Part shown: piece after piece, positions 32,417 to 43,076 of the stretch
Position numbering within the stretch: the stretch's first letter is position 1
How the letters are laid out: every line of letters begins with the position of its first letter
DNA from: Allobacillus salarius
GTDB taxonomy: Bacteria; Bacillota; Bacilli; Bacillales; Alkalibacillaceae
Assembly (NCBI RefSeq): GCF_007559425.1
Contig: NZ_VMHE01000001.1
Location: 301,595 to 365,594 of the forward strand
DNA length: 64,000 nucleotides
Direction of reading: 5' to 3'
Notes under the pieces: model-generated
Seen by the model: only the letters and a program-made list of their open reading frames with translations
Database searches by the model: none
What the model was told of the DNA's origin: nothing
Made by a program: the position numbers and the translations under genes

Positions 32417-32884
32417 TTATTCTATCCTCGAATCATAATAATCAGGATCTACATCCACAATTATATCAGAACGACCAGTGATTTCTTCAACAATATCTTT
32501 GACACGTTTGACTGTTTCCTTTGGCTCAGAACGATTTTCTAAATTAATCGCAACGTAAATTTTGTCTTTTGTAATAGCGAGGCCTGCCTGCCGAACTTCT
32601 TCTAATTGCATCAATTCATAATAAATTTGGCGTTCAGTTTTACTTCCAGGTCCTTCTGAATCACTCGTGTTCTCTTTGGAATTATCCATCGTACGTTCTA
32701 AATTTTTCTGCTCATAATATTCAGTAGGGTTCGAATACAAATTATAACGGATTAACTCCTCATCTGTCACCTCTTCGTCTTTTTGAAGTGCACCATCTGC
32801 TCGTTTATCCTTCTCCGGGTTGACCCATGTACAACCAGCCAAAATAATAGCTATAAGGATGAAAAAAAGAATTTTTTTAATCAT
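32417..32884 (-). CDS. coxA: YhcN/YlaJ-family sporulation lipoprotein (CoxA/YrbB-like)
   Basis: A 155-aa lipoprotein with signal peptide MIKKILFFILIAIILAGC (lipobox LAGC, Cys18). The YhcN/YlaJ domain follows (EVRQAGLAITKDKIYVAINL, then VKRVKDIVEEITGRSDIIVDV). Its place between yebC and safA matches B. subtilis coxA, a spore cortex protein. The Shine-Dalgarno AAAGGAGGTG lies in the 3' arm of a perfect 12-bp hairpin, which suggests structured control of its translation or transcription. It is shorter than B. subtilis CoxA. Confidence 0.8.
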   Translation of the reverse strand: MIKKILFFILIAIILAGCTWVNPEKDKRADGALQKDEEVTDEELIRYNLYSNPTEYYEQKNLERTMDNSKENTSDSEGPGSKTERQIYYELMQLEEVRQAGLAITKDKIYVAINLENRSEPKETVKRVKDIVEEITGRSDIIVDVDPDYYDSRIE

Positions 32885-32925
32885 TTAAAAACACCTCCTT
32901 TAGTTAGTTTGAGAAAGGAGGTGTT
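32885..32925 (-). promoter_or_regulatory. Hairpin that terminates safA and/or sequesters the coxA ribosome binding site
   Basis: Minus strand AACACCTCCTTT (32914-32925) and AAAGGAGGTGTT (32890-32901) are perfect 12-bp arms with a 12-nt loop, followed by TTT and AA and then the coxA ATG. The coxA Shine-Dalgarno is entirely inside the 3' arm. Confidence 0.8.
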
Positions 32926-32974
32926 AACCATACATTTTATGAGGTGAAAATTGATGGAAAAACACACAGTTTAC

Positions 32975-33478
32975 TTAATAAGAATAAATGTAACCCATAC
33001 ACGGATTATAATATACCATAGGTTGCTGGTGTGCAGGATAGGACGAATCATGTAGAAATGTCATATCTGTATACAGTTGTTGTGTAATCGGTGAGTACTG
33101 TTCTGTTTTAGCATATGAATTGTCATGGTTTCCCATTGTTTGGTAACCCCATATATGTTCATCTTCTTGAATGTACGGAAGATAGTTTGCCGCTCTTTCA
33201 GGTGGTTCCATGCGAGACAACTGATCTTTCGTTAACTCTTGATCCTCACCGAGACCTTCTGTACGGTTATTGTGTTCGTTCTGTTTGGCTGCGACAGGTG
33301 CAGGCTCTTCTGCTTGCTTGTCACGCTGGTTAGGAACTCTCAATTTCATGCCTTCCATGAGTTCATATGGATCTGCAATTTGTTTGTTCATACGGACAAC
33401 TTCTTGAAAGGAAAGATCATATTTCTCTGCGATGGACTTGATCGTTTCACCTCTTCGGACAATGTGAATTCTCAACAT
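32975..33478 (-). CDS. safA: Spore coat morphogenetic protein SafA
   Basis: A 167-aa protein with an N-terminal LysM domain (HIVRRGETIKSIAEKYDLSF ... GMKLRVPN, residues 3-50), a charged linker with PPERAANYLPYI and a Tyr/Pro-rich C-terminus (MVYYNPCMGYIYSY). SafA binds SpoVID and cortex peptidoglycan and organises the inner coat. SpoVID is also encoded in this window. It is much shorter than the 387-aa B. subtilis protein. The ATG at 33478 (MLRIHIVRRGE) follows AAAGGAG. Confidence 0.82.
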   Translation of the reverse strand: MLRIHIVRRGETIKSIAEKYDLSFQEVVRMNKQIADPYELMEGMKLRVPNQRDKQAEEPAPVAAKQNEHNNRTEGLGEDQELTKDQLSRMEPPERAANYLPYIQEDEHIWGYQTMGNHDNSYAKTEQYSPITQQLYTDMTFLHDSSYPAHQQPMVYYNPCMGYIYSY

Positions 33479-33580
33479 AAATGACTCCTTTCGTATCAAT
33501 CTATACATATATACATAGTTTATGCAAGATCCCGAAAAAATTGAGTCATTCGCCTGTAATTCATGGATCGGTTCAAACAC

Positions 33581-33622
33581 AAAAAAACTGTACATCCTTA
33601 AAAAGGAAGGTACAGTTTTTTT
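33581..33622. terminator. Bidirectional terminator after obg
   Basis: AAACTGTAC ... GTACAGTTT stem with a further CCTT/AAGG, flanked by A and T tracts on both sides. Confidence 0.9.
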
Positions 33623-33624
33623 CA

Positions 33625-35408
<1,784 letters not shown>

Positions 35409-35531
35409 TGCGATCACCCATTTGCGATTTTTCTCTATTTTAACATAAATAAAGACAATCACCTTGTCGTTCGTCGAAGTATTTTCTGATCATCGCCTGT
35501 TTGCCACAAACAACAATAATTCTTTTAGACC

Positions 35532-35570
35532 AAAAAAAACTGGTCCAAAAGGTTTTCTTTTGAACCAGTT
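35532..35570 (-). terminator. Terminator after rpmA
   Basis: Minus strand AACTGGTTCAAAAG ... CTTTTGGACCAGTT stem (one mismatch) followed by a T run. Confidence 0.88.
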
Positions 35571-35584
35571 CTTTATGTGTATGA

Positions 35585-36222
<638 letters not shown>

Positions 36223-36233
36223 TGAATTCTTCC

Positions 36234-36542
36234 TTACAGACTAATGTTTTTGATAGTAACTTTCGTGTAAGGTTGACGATGACCTTGTTTACGCTTGTAA
36301 TTTTTCTTTGGCTTATATTTGAAAACAGTGATTTTACGTCCTTTACCCTGCTTCTCAACAGTTCCAGTAACGCTAGCGCCATCTACGAATGGAGCGCCCA
36401 CTTTTGTTTCATCTCCACCAACGAAAAGTACTTTGTCAAAAGTAACTTCATCACCAGCTTCACCGACTACTTTTTCCAAGTAGACTGTTTGGCCTTCTTC
36501 AACTTTAACTTGTTTACCACCAGTTTCGATAATTGCGTACAT
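36234..36542 (-). CDS. rplU: Large ribosomal subunit protein bL21
   Basis: A 102-aa ribosomal protein that begins [18 protein letters not shown] and ends with the basic [16 protein letters not shown]. The ATG at 36542 follows GAGGAGG; an in-frame extension up to 36653 is the leader RNA and is not coding. First gene of the rplU-prp-rpmA operon. Confidence 0.97.
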   Translation of the reverse strand: MYAIIETGGKQVKVEEGQTVYLEKVVGEAGDEVTFDKVLFVGGDETKVGAPFVDGASVTGTVEKQGKGRKITVFKYKPKKNYKRKQGHRQPYTKVTIKNISL

Positions 36543-36660
36543 TCTTGCACCTCCTCGTTTACTTAGACTCGCCATAAAGGTACTCATTCGCGATGAGTTT
36601 AGTAACCTTTTCTGCGCGGTTGCAGCAAATTGGTGCGACAATTTGCATAACAATAAAACA
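36543..36660 (-). promoter_or_regulatory. Ribosomal L21 leader RNA
   Basis: About 120 nt upstream of rplU contain paired segments on the minus strand: GCAAATTGTCGCACC/GGTGCGAC-type pairing, and AAAGGTTACTAAACTCATCGC with GCGAATGAGTACCTTT. This matches the known structured L21 leader found before rplU in bacilli, presumed to mediate autoregulation. The call rests on position and hairpins rather than a model search. Confidence 0.68.
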
Positions 36661-36670
36661 TTACCATATA

Positions 36671-38080
36671 CTAAAACAATTTGTCAATCGGTTTTCCTTC
36701 TGTTTGAAGTTTTTCTAGCAACCAATCGACATCCCCTATTTTAAATAATTTGAATGGACTTTGTAAAGAGGAATCTGCATGAATGACTAAAGAAAATGTA
36801 AACTCATGATGTTGATGTAACTTTCGTATAGCTTCCCTTACATAAACTAAGCTATTCGGTTTAACGGAAACCTCTATACACTCTACTCTTTCAGCCTGAT
36901 AAGCTAAAAGCTCATCCTCTAACTGGTGAACAATAAATTCTTCTGAGCGCTGAATTACCGGTTCTTCGACTTGGAAATAATCATAAATGCTCTCACCTGT
37001 TCGCTTGGCTGTCAATTCCATTAATCCTAGTTTTGTCATGCCAACTACTTGAATCGGTAAGTTCCATTGTTGAATGGTACCTCTAAGAAGCTTCTCGATC
37101 GATTTACGGTTTTCTTTTTGTTTTAAGTTGATAAAATCAATTAAAATAATTCCAGAAATCTCTCGTAATTGCACCTCTTTTAAAGCCGATATTGCTGCCT
37201 CTTTGTTTACATCTTGAAAAAGCCGTTCACTCACTTGATGACTCCGTGAACGTGCAGTGTTTACGTCGATGACCGTCATAGCTTCTGTACGGTCAATCAC
37301 CAATTCCGCTCCACTATTTAACTTTACTTTTCGAGCAGTGAATTTTTCACTTAACTGAGTCAATGAAAAAGGTCGATGTCGATAAAAAAGTGCATCAAAC
37401 TGAATGCGCTCGCTTACTTGAGGAAACTTTTTGCGTAACACTCCAGCATAATTGACATCATCACAAACGATTTTATCGATAAATTCAATTTCGTTTTGTA
37501 AATGTTCGTCCCAAGAATCCTTCTGTCGAACGACAATCCCCAATTTGTGTTTCGTTTGTTGTTCAAATCGTTTCCATTTCGATCTTACATCATTGAGTGA
37601 TTCAATGAGTTGCTCATCAGTCAAATGTTGTGCCGCCGTTCGGACAAGAACACCCTCATATTCACTTAGTTGTTTGCTAAGTAATGTATCAATATCGCTA
37701 GCTTTTTGTTTTGGCATTTTTGAAGAAATTTTTAATGTCGATTCATTTGGAAAAAATACAATATAGTCATTTGAAAACTCGAGTTGGTTGCTAACTGTCA
37801 TTCGTTTTGTATTGGTGGCTGTTTTTTCGACCTGTAACAAAAGACGCTTTCCTTTATAAATCGATTGGGTTTGTTTTTTTAATGGCATGTAAGCCTCCTC
37901 GTTTCCAAGGTCGATAAAGGCCGCTTGAATGCGCGGATCAATATCTTGAACAACACCGATTACTAAATCACCAACACGGTAGGAGGATGCTGTTTGAAAG
38001 AAAAATTGAGTGATATTCCCGTTCGTCAATTCCAAACAATATTGTTTGTCTGACTTGACCTGTAAATATAACGTTCGCAT
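36671..38080 (-). CDS. rng: Ribonuclease E/G family protein
   Basis: A 469-aa RNase E/G-type protein with an S1 domain near the N-terminus ([23 protein letters not shown]). The DNase-I-like catalytic segment has both metal-binding aspartates ([13 protein letters not shown] and [11 protein letters not shown]). The zinc-link CPxC that normally follows the catalytic domain is missing: after [14 protein letters not shown] the sequence continues [12 protein letters not shown] with no cysteine pair. The ATG at 38080 follows GGTGG; upstream TTG/GTG codons are alternatives. B. subtilis lacks this family, but other bacilli carry it at this spot. Confidence 0.85.
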   Translation of the reverse strand: MRTLYLQVKSDKQYCLELTNGNITQFFFQTASSYRVGDLVIGVVQDIDPRIQAAFIDLGNEEAYMPLKKQTQSIYKGKRLLLQVEKTATNTKRMTVSNQLEFSNDYIVFFPNESTLKISSKMPKQKASDIDTLLSKQLSEYEGVLVRTAAQHLTDEQLIESLNDVRSKWKRFEQQTKHKLGIVVRQKDSWDEHLQNEIEFIDKIVCDDVNYAGVLRKKFPQVSERIQFDALFYRHRPFSLTQLSEKFTARKVKLNSGAELVIDRTEAMTVIDVNTARSRSHQVSERLFQDVNKEAAISALKEVQLREISGIILIDFINLKQKENRKSIEKLLRGTIQQWNLPIQVVGMTKLGLMELTAKRTGESIYDYFQVEEPVIQRSEEFIVHQLEDELLAYQAERVECIEVSVKPNSLVYVREAIRKLHQHHEFTFSLVIHADSSLQSPFKLFKIGDVDWLLEKLQTEGKPIDKLF

Positions 38081-38095
38081 GTACTTTTCCACCAA

Positions 38096-38926
38096 TCATG
38101 ATTTTGGGTGATCCGCCGAAAATAATAAAGATAAATAATCGTCTTCAGATAATAAGCCTTGATCTTCAATGTGTATGAAATGATAATGGTTTTTTCTGAA
38201 ACGCTTCATCATTTCTTGAAGTGAAGTTTGAATTGGAAACTCCAGCTTATGAATTTTGTTGCGATTAACCGTTGGATACATGTACCTCGCAAGCATATGC
38301 TTCATCAAGTAAAGATAATGACGTTTATTTGTAAGCCAATTATCTAGCCATAGGATTGCAGATAAGACGATTAGCGGCGGACTGATCCATCCATTTATGA
38401 GCAGTATACCATTTGCAACGACAATCATAAATATCGAGAAGTTTGTCGATAAGAGGATTGAACGATGAAATGGGAGCCAGTGACTGATTATAAAGAAAAG
38501 AAATCTTCCCCCATCGAGAGGGAGAATTGGCATTAAATTAAATAGAAGCAGGATTGTATTCATCCAAATGAATTGATCGAGATAATAGTCTGGTATCGAC
38601 GTAAATGATAAAAGATGGATGACACCAAAAACCCAAATGTGTTGGACCGGCCCAGCGATAGTGACCCACAACTCTTCATGCGTTGGACGGTTATAAAAAT
38701 CCTTTGTTTCCATGACGCCTCCAAATGGCCAAATGACTAACCGAGTCACTTCCCATTGAAAATATTTTGCGACAGCTAAATGCCCACATTCATGAATGAA
38801 TATGAGCATAAACAAAGCAGCCATCTCGATAAATAAACCGAAAAAGTAGCTGAGCAATAATAAGATTAACAATAATGGATGAACTTGAATGACTGATAAT
38901 ACAGAATGAATGGTTTTAATATTCAT
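38096..38926 (-). CDS. spoIVFB: Stage IV sporulation intramembrane protease SpoIVFB
   Basis: A 276-aa site-2 protease that releases SigK by cleaving pro-SigK in the mother-cell membrane around the forespore. The zinc motif HECGH is at residues 45-49 inside helix 2, and the third ligand is in NLMPILPLDGGRF. Six helices precede a C-terminal CBS-like domain. It overlaps spoIVFA by 11 nt, so enzyme and inhibitor are translationally coupled. Confidence 0.93.
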   Translation of the reverse strand: MNIKTIHSVLSVIQVHPLLLILLLLSYFFGLFIEMAALFMLIFIHECGHLAVAKYFQWEVTRLVIWPFGGVMETKDFYNRPTHEELWVTIAGPVQHIWVFGVIHLLSFTSIPDYYLDQFIWMNTILLLFNLMPILPLDGGRFLFFIISHWLPFHRSILLSTNFSIFMIVVANGILLINGWISPPLIVLSAILWLDNWLTNKRHYLYLMKHMLARYMYPTVNRNKIHKLEFPIQTSLQEMMKRFRKNHYHFIHIEDQGLLSEDDYLSLLFSADHPKS

Positions 38927-39680
38927 CCTTGCCCTCTAAAATTTCTTGTAATGGATTCAAGTACTCGGTTCCATCTTGGATTGCAAAATACAATGCTGAT
39001 GTACCTAGCTCATCTGGTTTCACAGTTCCAATCGGTTGATTCGCGGGGATCGTTTGATAGTGAAATACCTCTATTTCATCCAATTGACCATAGATTGATT
39101 TTCGACCATCTTCGTGTTGCAACACAATCGTTCGTCCTGTATCTGGTTTGTTCCCTGCGAATAATACAGTTCCTTTTTCTAATGCATATACAGACTCTTC
39201 TGCAGAAACTTCAATATGTATACCTTTTCCTTCAGATGTGATACGTTCTTCGTCCAGTCCTGAAACAGGTATAGATAAGATGTTGCCAGATAGTTCATTC
39301 GGTTCAGCTTGATCAAATCCCAAGGAAACAAACGTACCTCCGAAATGAGTCTCATACCAGGAATGCATCGTGGCGAATGGTAAATCTTCCGTTAATGCAT
39401 AATGAACTGTTTCTTTTGATTGTTTAATGATTGGTAATTCCGAGTTGTAGACGAGAAATGTAAGAAAGAAGATAAATACGGATAATAAAAACTTCGGAAA
39501 CCAAGTTGATTTCAGTTGGATTGTTCCCGGATTGCTCGAATTGGATAGCCCATTTGGCTGATTTCCATATCGCTCATCATCACTTAACAACGGAGAATGA
39601 TTGATACTAATTTTCGTTCCTGTTTTCATGTTCTTTCGATGAACGATATTTTTTCTTATTTCGTCTAATTTTTTGCTCAT
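38916..39680 (-). CDS. spoIVFA: Stage IV sporulation protein FA (SpoIVFA)
   Basis: A 254-aa protein with a cytoplasmic N-terminus, one membrane helix (about residues 75-92; FLLSVFIFFLTFLVYNSEL) and a C-terminal LytM/M23-like domain (GKGIHIEVSAEESVYALEKG, then GQLDEIEVFHYQTI) without the full metal site. It anchors and inhibits SpoIVFB until SpoIVB cleaves it. The ATG at 39680 (MSKKLDEIRKNIV) is chosen from AAGGA spacing. Confidence 0.9.
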   Translation of the reverse strand: MSKKLDEIRKNIVHRKNMKTGTKISINHSPLLSDDERYGNQPNGLSNSSNPGTIQLKSTWFPKFLLSVFIFFLTFLVYNSELPIIKQSKETVHYALTEDLPFATMHSWYETHFGGTFVSLGFDQAEPNELSGNILSIPVSGLDEERITSEGKGIHIEVSAEESVYALEKGTVLFAGNKPDTGRTIVLQHEDGRKSIYGQLDEIEVFHYQTIPANQPIGTVKPDELGTSALYFAIQDGTEYLNPLQEILEGKDEY

Positions 39681-39792
39681 AATCATCCGTCCTTTTTTCT
39701 TTTGTACTAGCCTATTCGGACGGGCTATCAATTATGATTATGTTCATATGGAATCGTTCATAAAGTTATAAGTGGTTCGAAGGCAAATGTCA

Positions 39793-39866
39793 GGGAGGCT
39801 GGGACAAAATCCTTAAGGTTGCTTCAGATAAGAGCATTTTAATTTAGTGATGTAAAAATACTCGCA
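39793..39866. repeat. Truncated copy of the 'aggctgggacaaa' element end
   Basis: The sequence from AGGCTGGGACAAAATCCTT to about AATACTCGC aligns, base for base over most of about 70 nt, with the reverse complement of the right end of the element at 24089-24020. Only one end is present and no matching second end lies nearby. Confidence 0.75.
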
Positions 39867-39915
39867 TGTAAAAGGCCAAGTGAGTGTTTCGGAGATTTAT
39901 ATGGGAAGAACTAAC

Positions 39916-40087
39916 GGCTTCTCGATTACTTTTCAAGTTATGAATCACTTTGTTTGCGTATCGAGACGGCTTCTCGATTACTTTTCAAGGTGCGAATCAC
40001 TTTGTTTGCGTGTCGAGACGGCTTCTCGATTACTTTTCAAGTGTGAGTCACTTTGTTTGTGTATCGAGAAGGCTTCTCGACAGCGGG
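39916..40087. repeat. 52-bp tandem repeat array (3 full units plus a partial)
   Basis: GGCTTCTCGA recurs at 39916, 39968, 40020 and 40071 (spacing 52, 52, 51). Units share TTACTTTTCAAG and CACTTTGTTTG and end TATCGAGA. The junctions form the inverted repeat TCGAGA-5 nt-TCTCGA. It lies between the minD terminator and the start of spoIVFA. Nothing else in 39681-40105 apart from the truncated element is recognisable. Confidence 0.92.
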
Positions 40088-40105
40088 TGCAGCCATCTCC
40101 GTATA

Positions 40106-40140
40106 AACAAAAACTCCTTCACACAAATATAGTGAAGGAG
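40106..40140 (-). terminator. Terminator after minD
   Basis: Minus strand CTCCTTCAC-9 nt-GTGAAGGAG perfect 9-bp stem followed by TTTTTGTT. Confidence 0.92.
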
Positions 40141-40154
40141 ATAAATATATCAAT

Positions 40155-40952
40155 TTAGCTTTTCATTCCAAATATCTTTTTTACTTTGGACATAAATCCT
40201 TTTTCTTCGTCGAATGACATCAACGGAACAGATTCACCTAAAATTCTCCGAGCTATATTTCGATAGCTAATTGATGCTTTTGTATTTGGTTGGAAAGCAA
40301 CAGGCTCACCATGGTGTGAAGCTTTGATTACATCTTCATCGTCTAAAATAACACCAAGTAAATCGATGGAAAGCGTCGAAACAATGTCATCTACACTTAA
40401 CATATCACCACTATCAATCATGTGCTTTCGAATGCGGTTAATAATCAAATGAGGATCGTTCAAACCTTCTTTTTCCAACAGACCGACAATACGATCCGCA
40501 TCCCGCACACTTGATTTCTCAGGTGTAGTTACAACGATTGCTTTATCCGCACCTGCCACCGCGTTAGAAAAGCCTTGTTCAATTCCTGCCGGACAATCGA
40601 TTAATATGTAATCGTAATCAGGCTTTAATTGCTCAATCAAGTCTTTCATGGCTTCAGCAGTAATATCATTTTTATCATTGGTCTGTGCAGCAGGCAACAG
40701 GTGCATACAATCGAACCGTTTGTCTTTCACCAATGCCGTCTGCAGTTTACAATTTCCATCGATCACATCAACGATATTGAAAATGATTCTATTCTCCAAC
40801 CCTAATACTACATCCAAATTACGCAAGCCTATATCTGTATCAACCAAACATACCTTTTGATCTTTTAATGCTAGCGCAGTTCCAATATTTGCAGTGGTTG
40901 TCGATTTTCCGACACCACCTTTTCCGGAAGTAATTACGATTGCTTCACCCAT
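40155..40952 (-). CDS. minD: Septum site-determining ATPase MinD
   Basis: A 265-aa membrane-cycling ATPase that recruits MinC to block polar septation. The deviant Walker A SGKGGVGKSTTTANIG is at residues 9-24, with DTDIGLRNLDVVLG and IDCPAG following. The C-terminal amphipathic membrane-targeting helix is MSKVKKIFGMKS. The start overlaps the minC stop by 8 nt. Confidence 0.97.
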   Translation of the reverse strand: MGEAIVITSGKGGVGKSTTTANIGTALALKDQKVCLVDTDIGLRNLDVVLGLENRIIFNIVDVIDGNCKLQTALVKDKRFDCMHLLPAAQTNDKNDITAEAMKDLIEQLKPDYDYILIDCPAGIEQGFSNAVAGADKAIVVTTPEKSSVRDADRIVGLLEKEGLNDPHLIINRIRKHMIDSGDMLSVDDIVSTLSIDLLGVILDDEDVIKASHHGEPVAFQPNTKASISYRNIARRILGESVPLMSFDEEKGFMSKVKKIFGMKS

Positions 40953-41625
40953 TCTCGATACCCCTTTCCAATCGATCGATGAGATTTGGTCGTACCTTTG
41001 GCAAGTAGTTCACTTTCTCTACTTCTATCATATCATTTTCGAGATTAATATAAGCAAACTCGCGATTCGAGCCTTCGACATCATAATCTGGAGACCGACT
41101 GATTTTATTGGCAATCCTAAGTTGACTTGGATTCATATAGGAAGCTACGATGACGCATTCCTTATTACCATTGGTACCTGCATGAGCGATCCCTCTTAGT
41201 TTCCCAAAAACATAAACATTACCGGTGGCCATCACCAACCCACCAGGATTGATATCTCCAAGAATTAAAGCGTCACCTTCTACCTGATGAACTTGTCCAG
41301 AACGAACATTTCGAATCGCAGGCCTAACAGACATATTATTGACTTGTTTCGTCACTTCATCACTTGTCAGCACATACGATTGGAATTGCTTAATACGATA
41401 GCTGCTACTATTTTCTATAATCTCACGAATATCTTCTTTCTGTTCTGCTCGCAAGTAACGATATTGACTATGTAAAATCAATTCGGTACGGTCTTCTTTA
41501 TTACTGTTCTCAAGCTTTTTGTTCAGCACATTCAACAGTTGCTCAAATGAACATTCATCATCCAAATATACCGTTATGCCTTCCTGCGTTCCTTTCATCA
41601 GAACAACTTGTTTACTATCATTCAA
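40945..41625 (-). CDS. minC: Septum site-determining inhibitor MinC
   Basis: A 226-aa FtsZ-assembly inhibitor. The N-terminal domain (GTQEGITVYLDDECSFEQLL) and the C-terminal beta-helix that binds MinD (VEGDALILGDINPGG, GNVYVFGKLRGIAHAG) are both present. The start is a TTG at 41625 about 10 nt after GGAGG; a later ATG nine codons in is possible but would cut into the conserved N-terminus. It is followed by minD with overlap. Confidence 0.93.
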   Translation of the reverse strand: MNDSKQVVLMKGTQEGITVYLDDECSFEQLLNVLNKKLENSNKEDRTELILHSQYRYLRAEQKEDIREIIENSSSYRIKQFQSYVLTSDEVTKQVNNMSVRPAIRNVRSGQVHQVEGDALILGDINPGGLVMATGNVYVFGKLRGIAHAGTNGNKECVIVASYMNPSQLRIANKISRSPDYDVEGSNREFAYINLENDMIEVEKVNYLPKVRPNLIDRLERGIENG

Positions 41626-41674
41626 AGAGGATCGCCCTCCAATCTTTTATCTCTCAATCTATTTTACCAAAGAA

Positions 41675-42196
41675 TCATCGTTTCGGCTGTTCTTTCCATT
41701 TCGTTAATTTTTTTGAGAAATACGGAAAAATCATTATGAAAAATAATAGATTCATTAAGACAGTCGGCGTTAACCGTTCCATCAAGTATTCTTTGATCGG
41801 CAAATCAATAACACCAATTAAAAAATAGGTTCCATAGATTAAAAATTCGCAAACAATTAATGCGTAGAACACTAGAAGTAAAGTAACTAAAAAATTAACA
41901 TGTAATAACTTCTTAAACAAGTGAACGCCATATAAGGAGACTCCATAAGCAAATAAATAAACACCTAGTAAGTCTGTATAAACTAATTCAGAAATAAAAG
42001 CAAATATAGCGCCATATAAAATTCCCGCATAACTATGTTCTTGATCATAATACAAAGTAATGATGACCGAGAAGACTAGAACCCAGTGAGGGATAAAATA
42101 TAACTCCAATAAAACGTTATTCGGTAAAAGCTCTGTTGCAATACTTTCTGCTATCAATAAAACAAAAAGAATGAGAGGAAGGAATAAACCTTTCAT
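41675..42196 (-). CDS. mreD: Rod shape-determining protein MreD
   Basis: A 173-aa membrane protein with about five helices, of the MreD family that works with MreC, RodA and PBPs in lateral wall synthesis. The start MKGLFLPLILFVLL at 42196 has GAGGAGG 8 nt upstream, and that motif lies in the last codons of mreC, so the genes are coupled. Confidence 0.9.
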   Translation of the reverse strand: MKGLFLPLILFVLLIAESIATELLPNNVLLELYFIPHWVLVFSVIITLYYDQEHSYAGILYGAIFAFISELVYTDLLGVYLFAYGVSLYGVHLFKKLLHVNFLVTLLLVFYALIVCEFLIYGTYFLIGVIDLPIKEYLMERLTPTVLMNLLFFIMIFPYFSKKLTKWKEQPKR

Positions 42197-42197
42197 A

Positions 42198-43061
42198 CTA
42201 TTCTTCCTCCTCATCGATCACTGGTGAATGTAAGTCCCGATCTACTACCATCAAGTGATTGATATCATATAAATTAGCGGCAGGCTTAACATAAGCGATT
42301 TTAGTCAACCCGTATTGGTCCATTTCAACACGTTCGACAGTACCAATCAATAATCCTTTCGGAAAAACGCCACCTAAGCCCGAGCTGACAATCGTCTGCC
42401 CTTCTTCGATGTCATCTTCATTCTCTAAGTCACGGAAAATCAAAGATTCCGTTTCTTCGTCGTATCCTTCGATTAAACCAAAGATCGGTTTTTCTTGATC
42501 AACCTCAACGCTGATTCTATTTTGTTCATCGAAACCACTTAGTAATTGTACGGTAGATGTTAACTGAGATACTTCAATCACTTTTCCGACCATACCTTCA
42601 CCATTTGTAACGGCCATATTTCGTTTGATGCCGTGTTGCTGACCTTTATTAATGGTGACATGGTCAAACCATCTTTCAGGACTACGTGCAATTACTGTTG
42701 CTTTCACTTGGCTATAATCACTTAACGACTCTTCCATATCAGCTAACGCTTGTAAATCTTTATTTTCTCTTTTTAAATCATTTAATTGAAAAGCTTGAGC
42801 TTTAAATGATTGTAATTCTTTTTTCAAAAGCTCGTTTTGTTCATATACATCTTGCACATCGTCAATATCTTCAATGATATCTATCACCAGATTAATTGGT
42901 GTGTAAATGATATTTTGAAAAAAACCGACAGTATCCAATACAAAGTCACTAACGATGTTTGTATTAGACTCGGTCCGCATGGAGTATCCAATTAATGCGA
43001 CAATGATGATTAAACCTGTTAATAAGACAATTAATTTTCTTTTTCGAAAAAACGAAGGCAT
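42198..43061 (-). CDS. mreC: Rod shape-determining protein MreC
   Basis: A 287-aa protein with one N-terminal helix (LIVLLTGLIIIVALIGY), a periplasm-side coiled coil (residues 70-105; NELLKKELQSFKAQAF) and the beta-barrel MreC domain (GEGMVGKVIEVSQLTSTVQLL). It scaffolds the elongasome. It starts 16 nt after mreB. Confidence 0.96.
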   Translation of the reverse strand: MPSFFRKRKLIVLLTGLIIIVALIGYSMRTESNTNIVSDFVLDTVGFFQNIIYTPINLVIDIIEDIDDVQDVYEQNELLKKELQSFKAQAFQLNDLKRENKDLQALADMEESLSDYSQVKATVIARSPERWFDHVTINKGQQHGIKRNMAVTNGEGMVGKVIEVSQLTSTVQLLSGFDEQNRISVEVDQEKPIFGLIEGYDEETESLIFRDLENEDDIEEGQTIVSSGLGGVFPKGLLIGTVERVEMDQYGLTKIAYVKPAANLYDINHLMVVDRDLHSPVIDEEEE

Positions 43062-43076
43062 AGAACTAGCACCTAC

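Noticed and set aside
36543..36653. N-terminal extension of bL21
   Set aside because: It corresponds to the L21 leader RNA; family proteins begin at [11 protein letters not shown].
39880..40158. Plus-strand frames with repeated CVSRRLLDYF segments
   Set aside because: They are translations of the 52-bp array; no ribosome binding site, rotating frames and overlap with the minD terminator.
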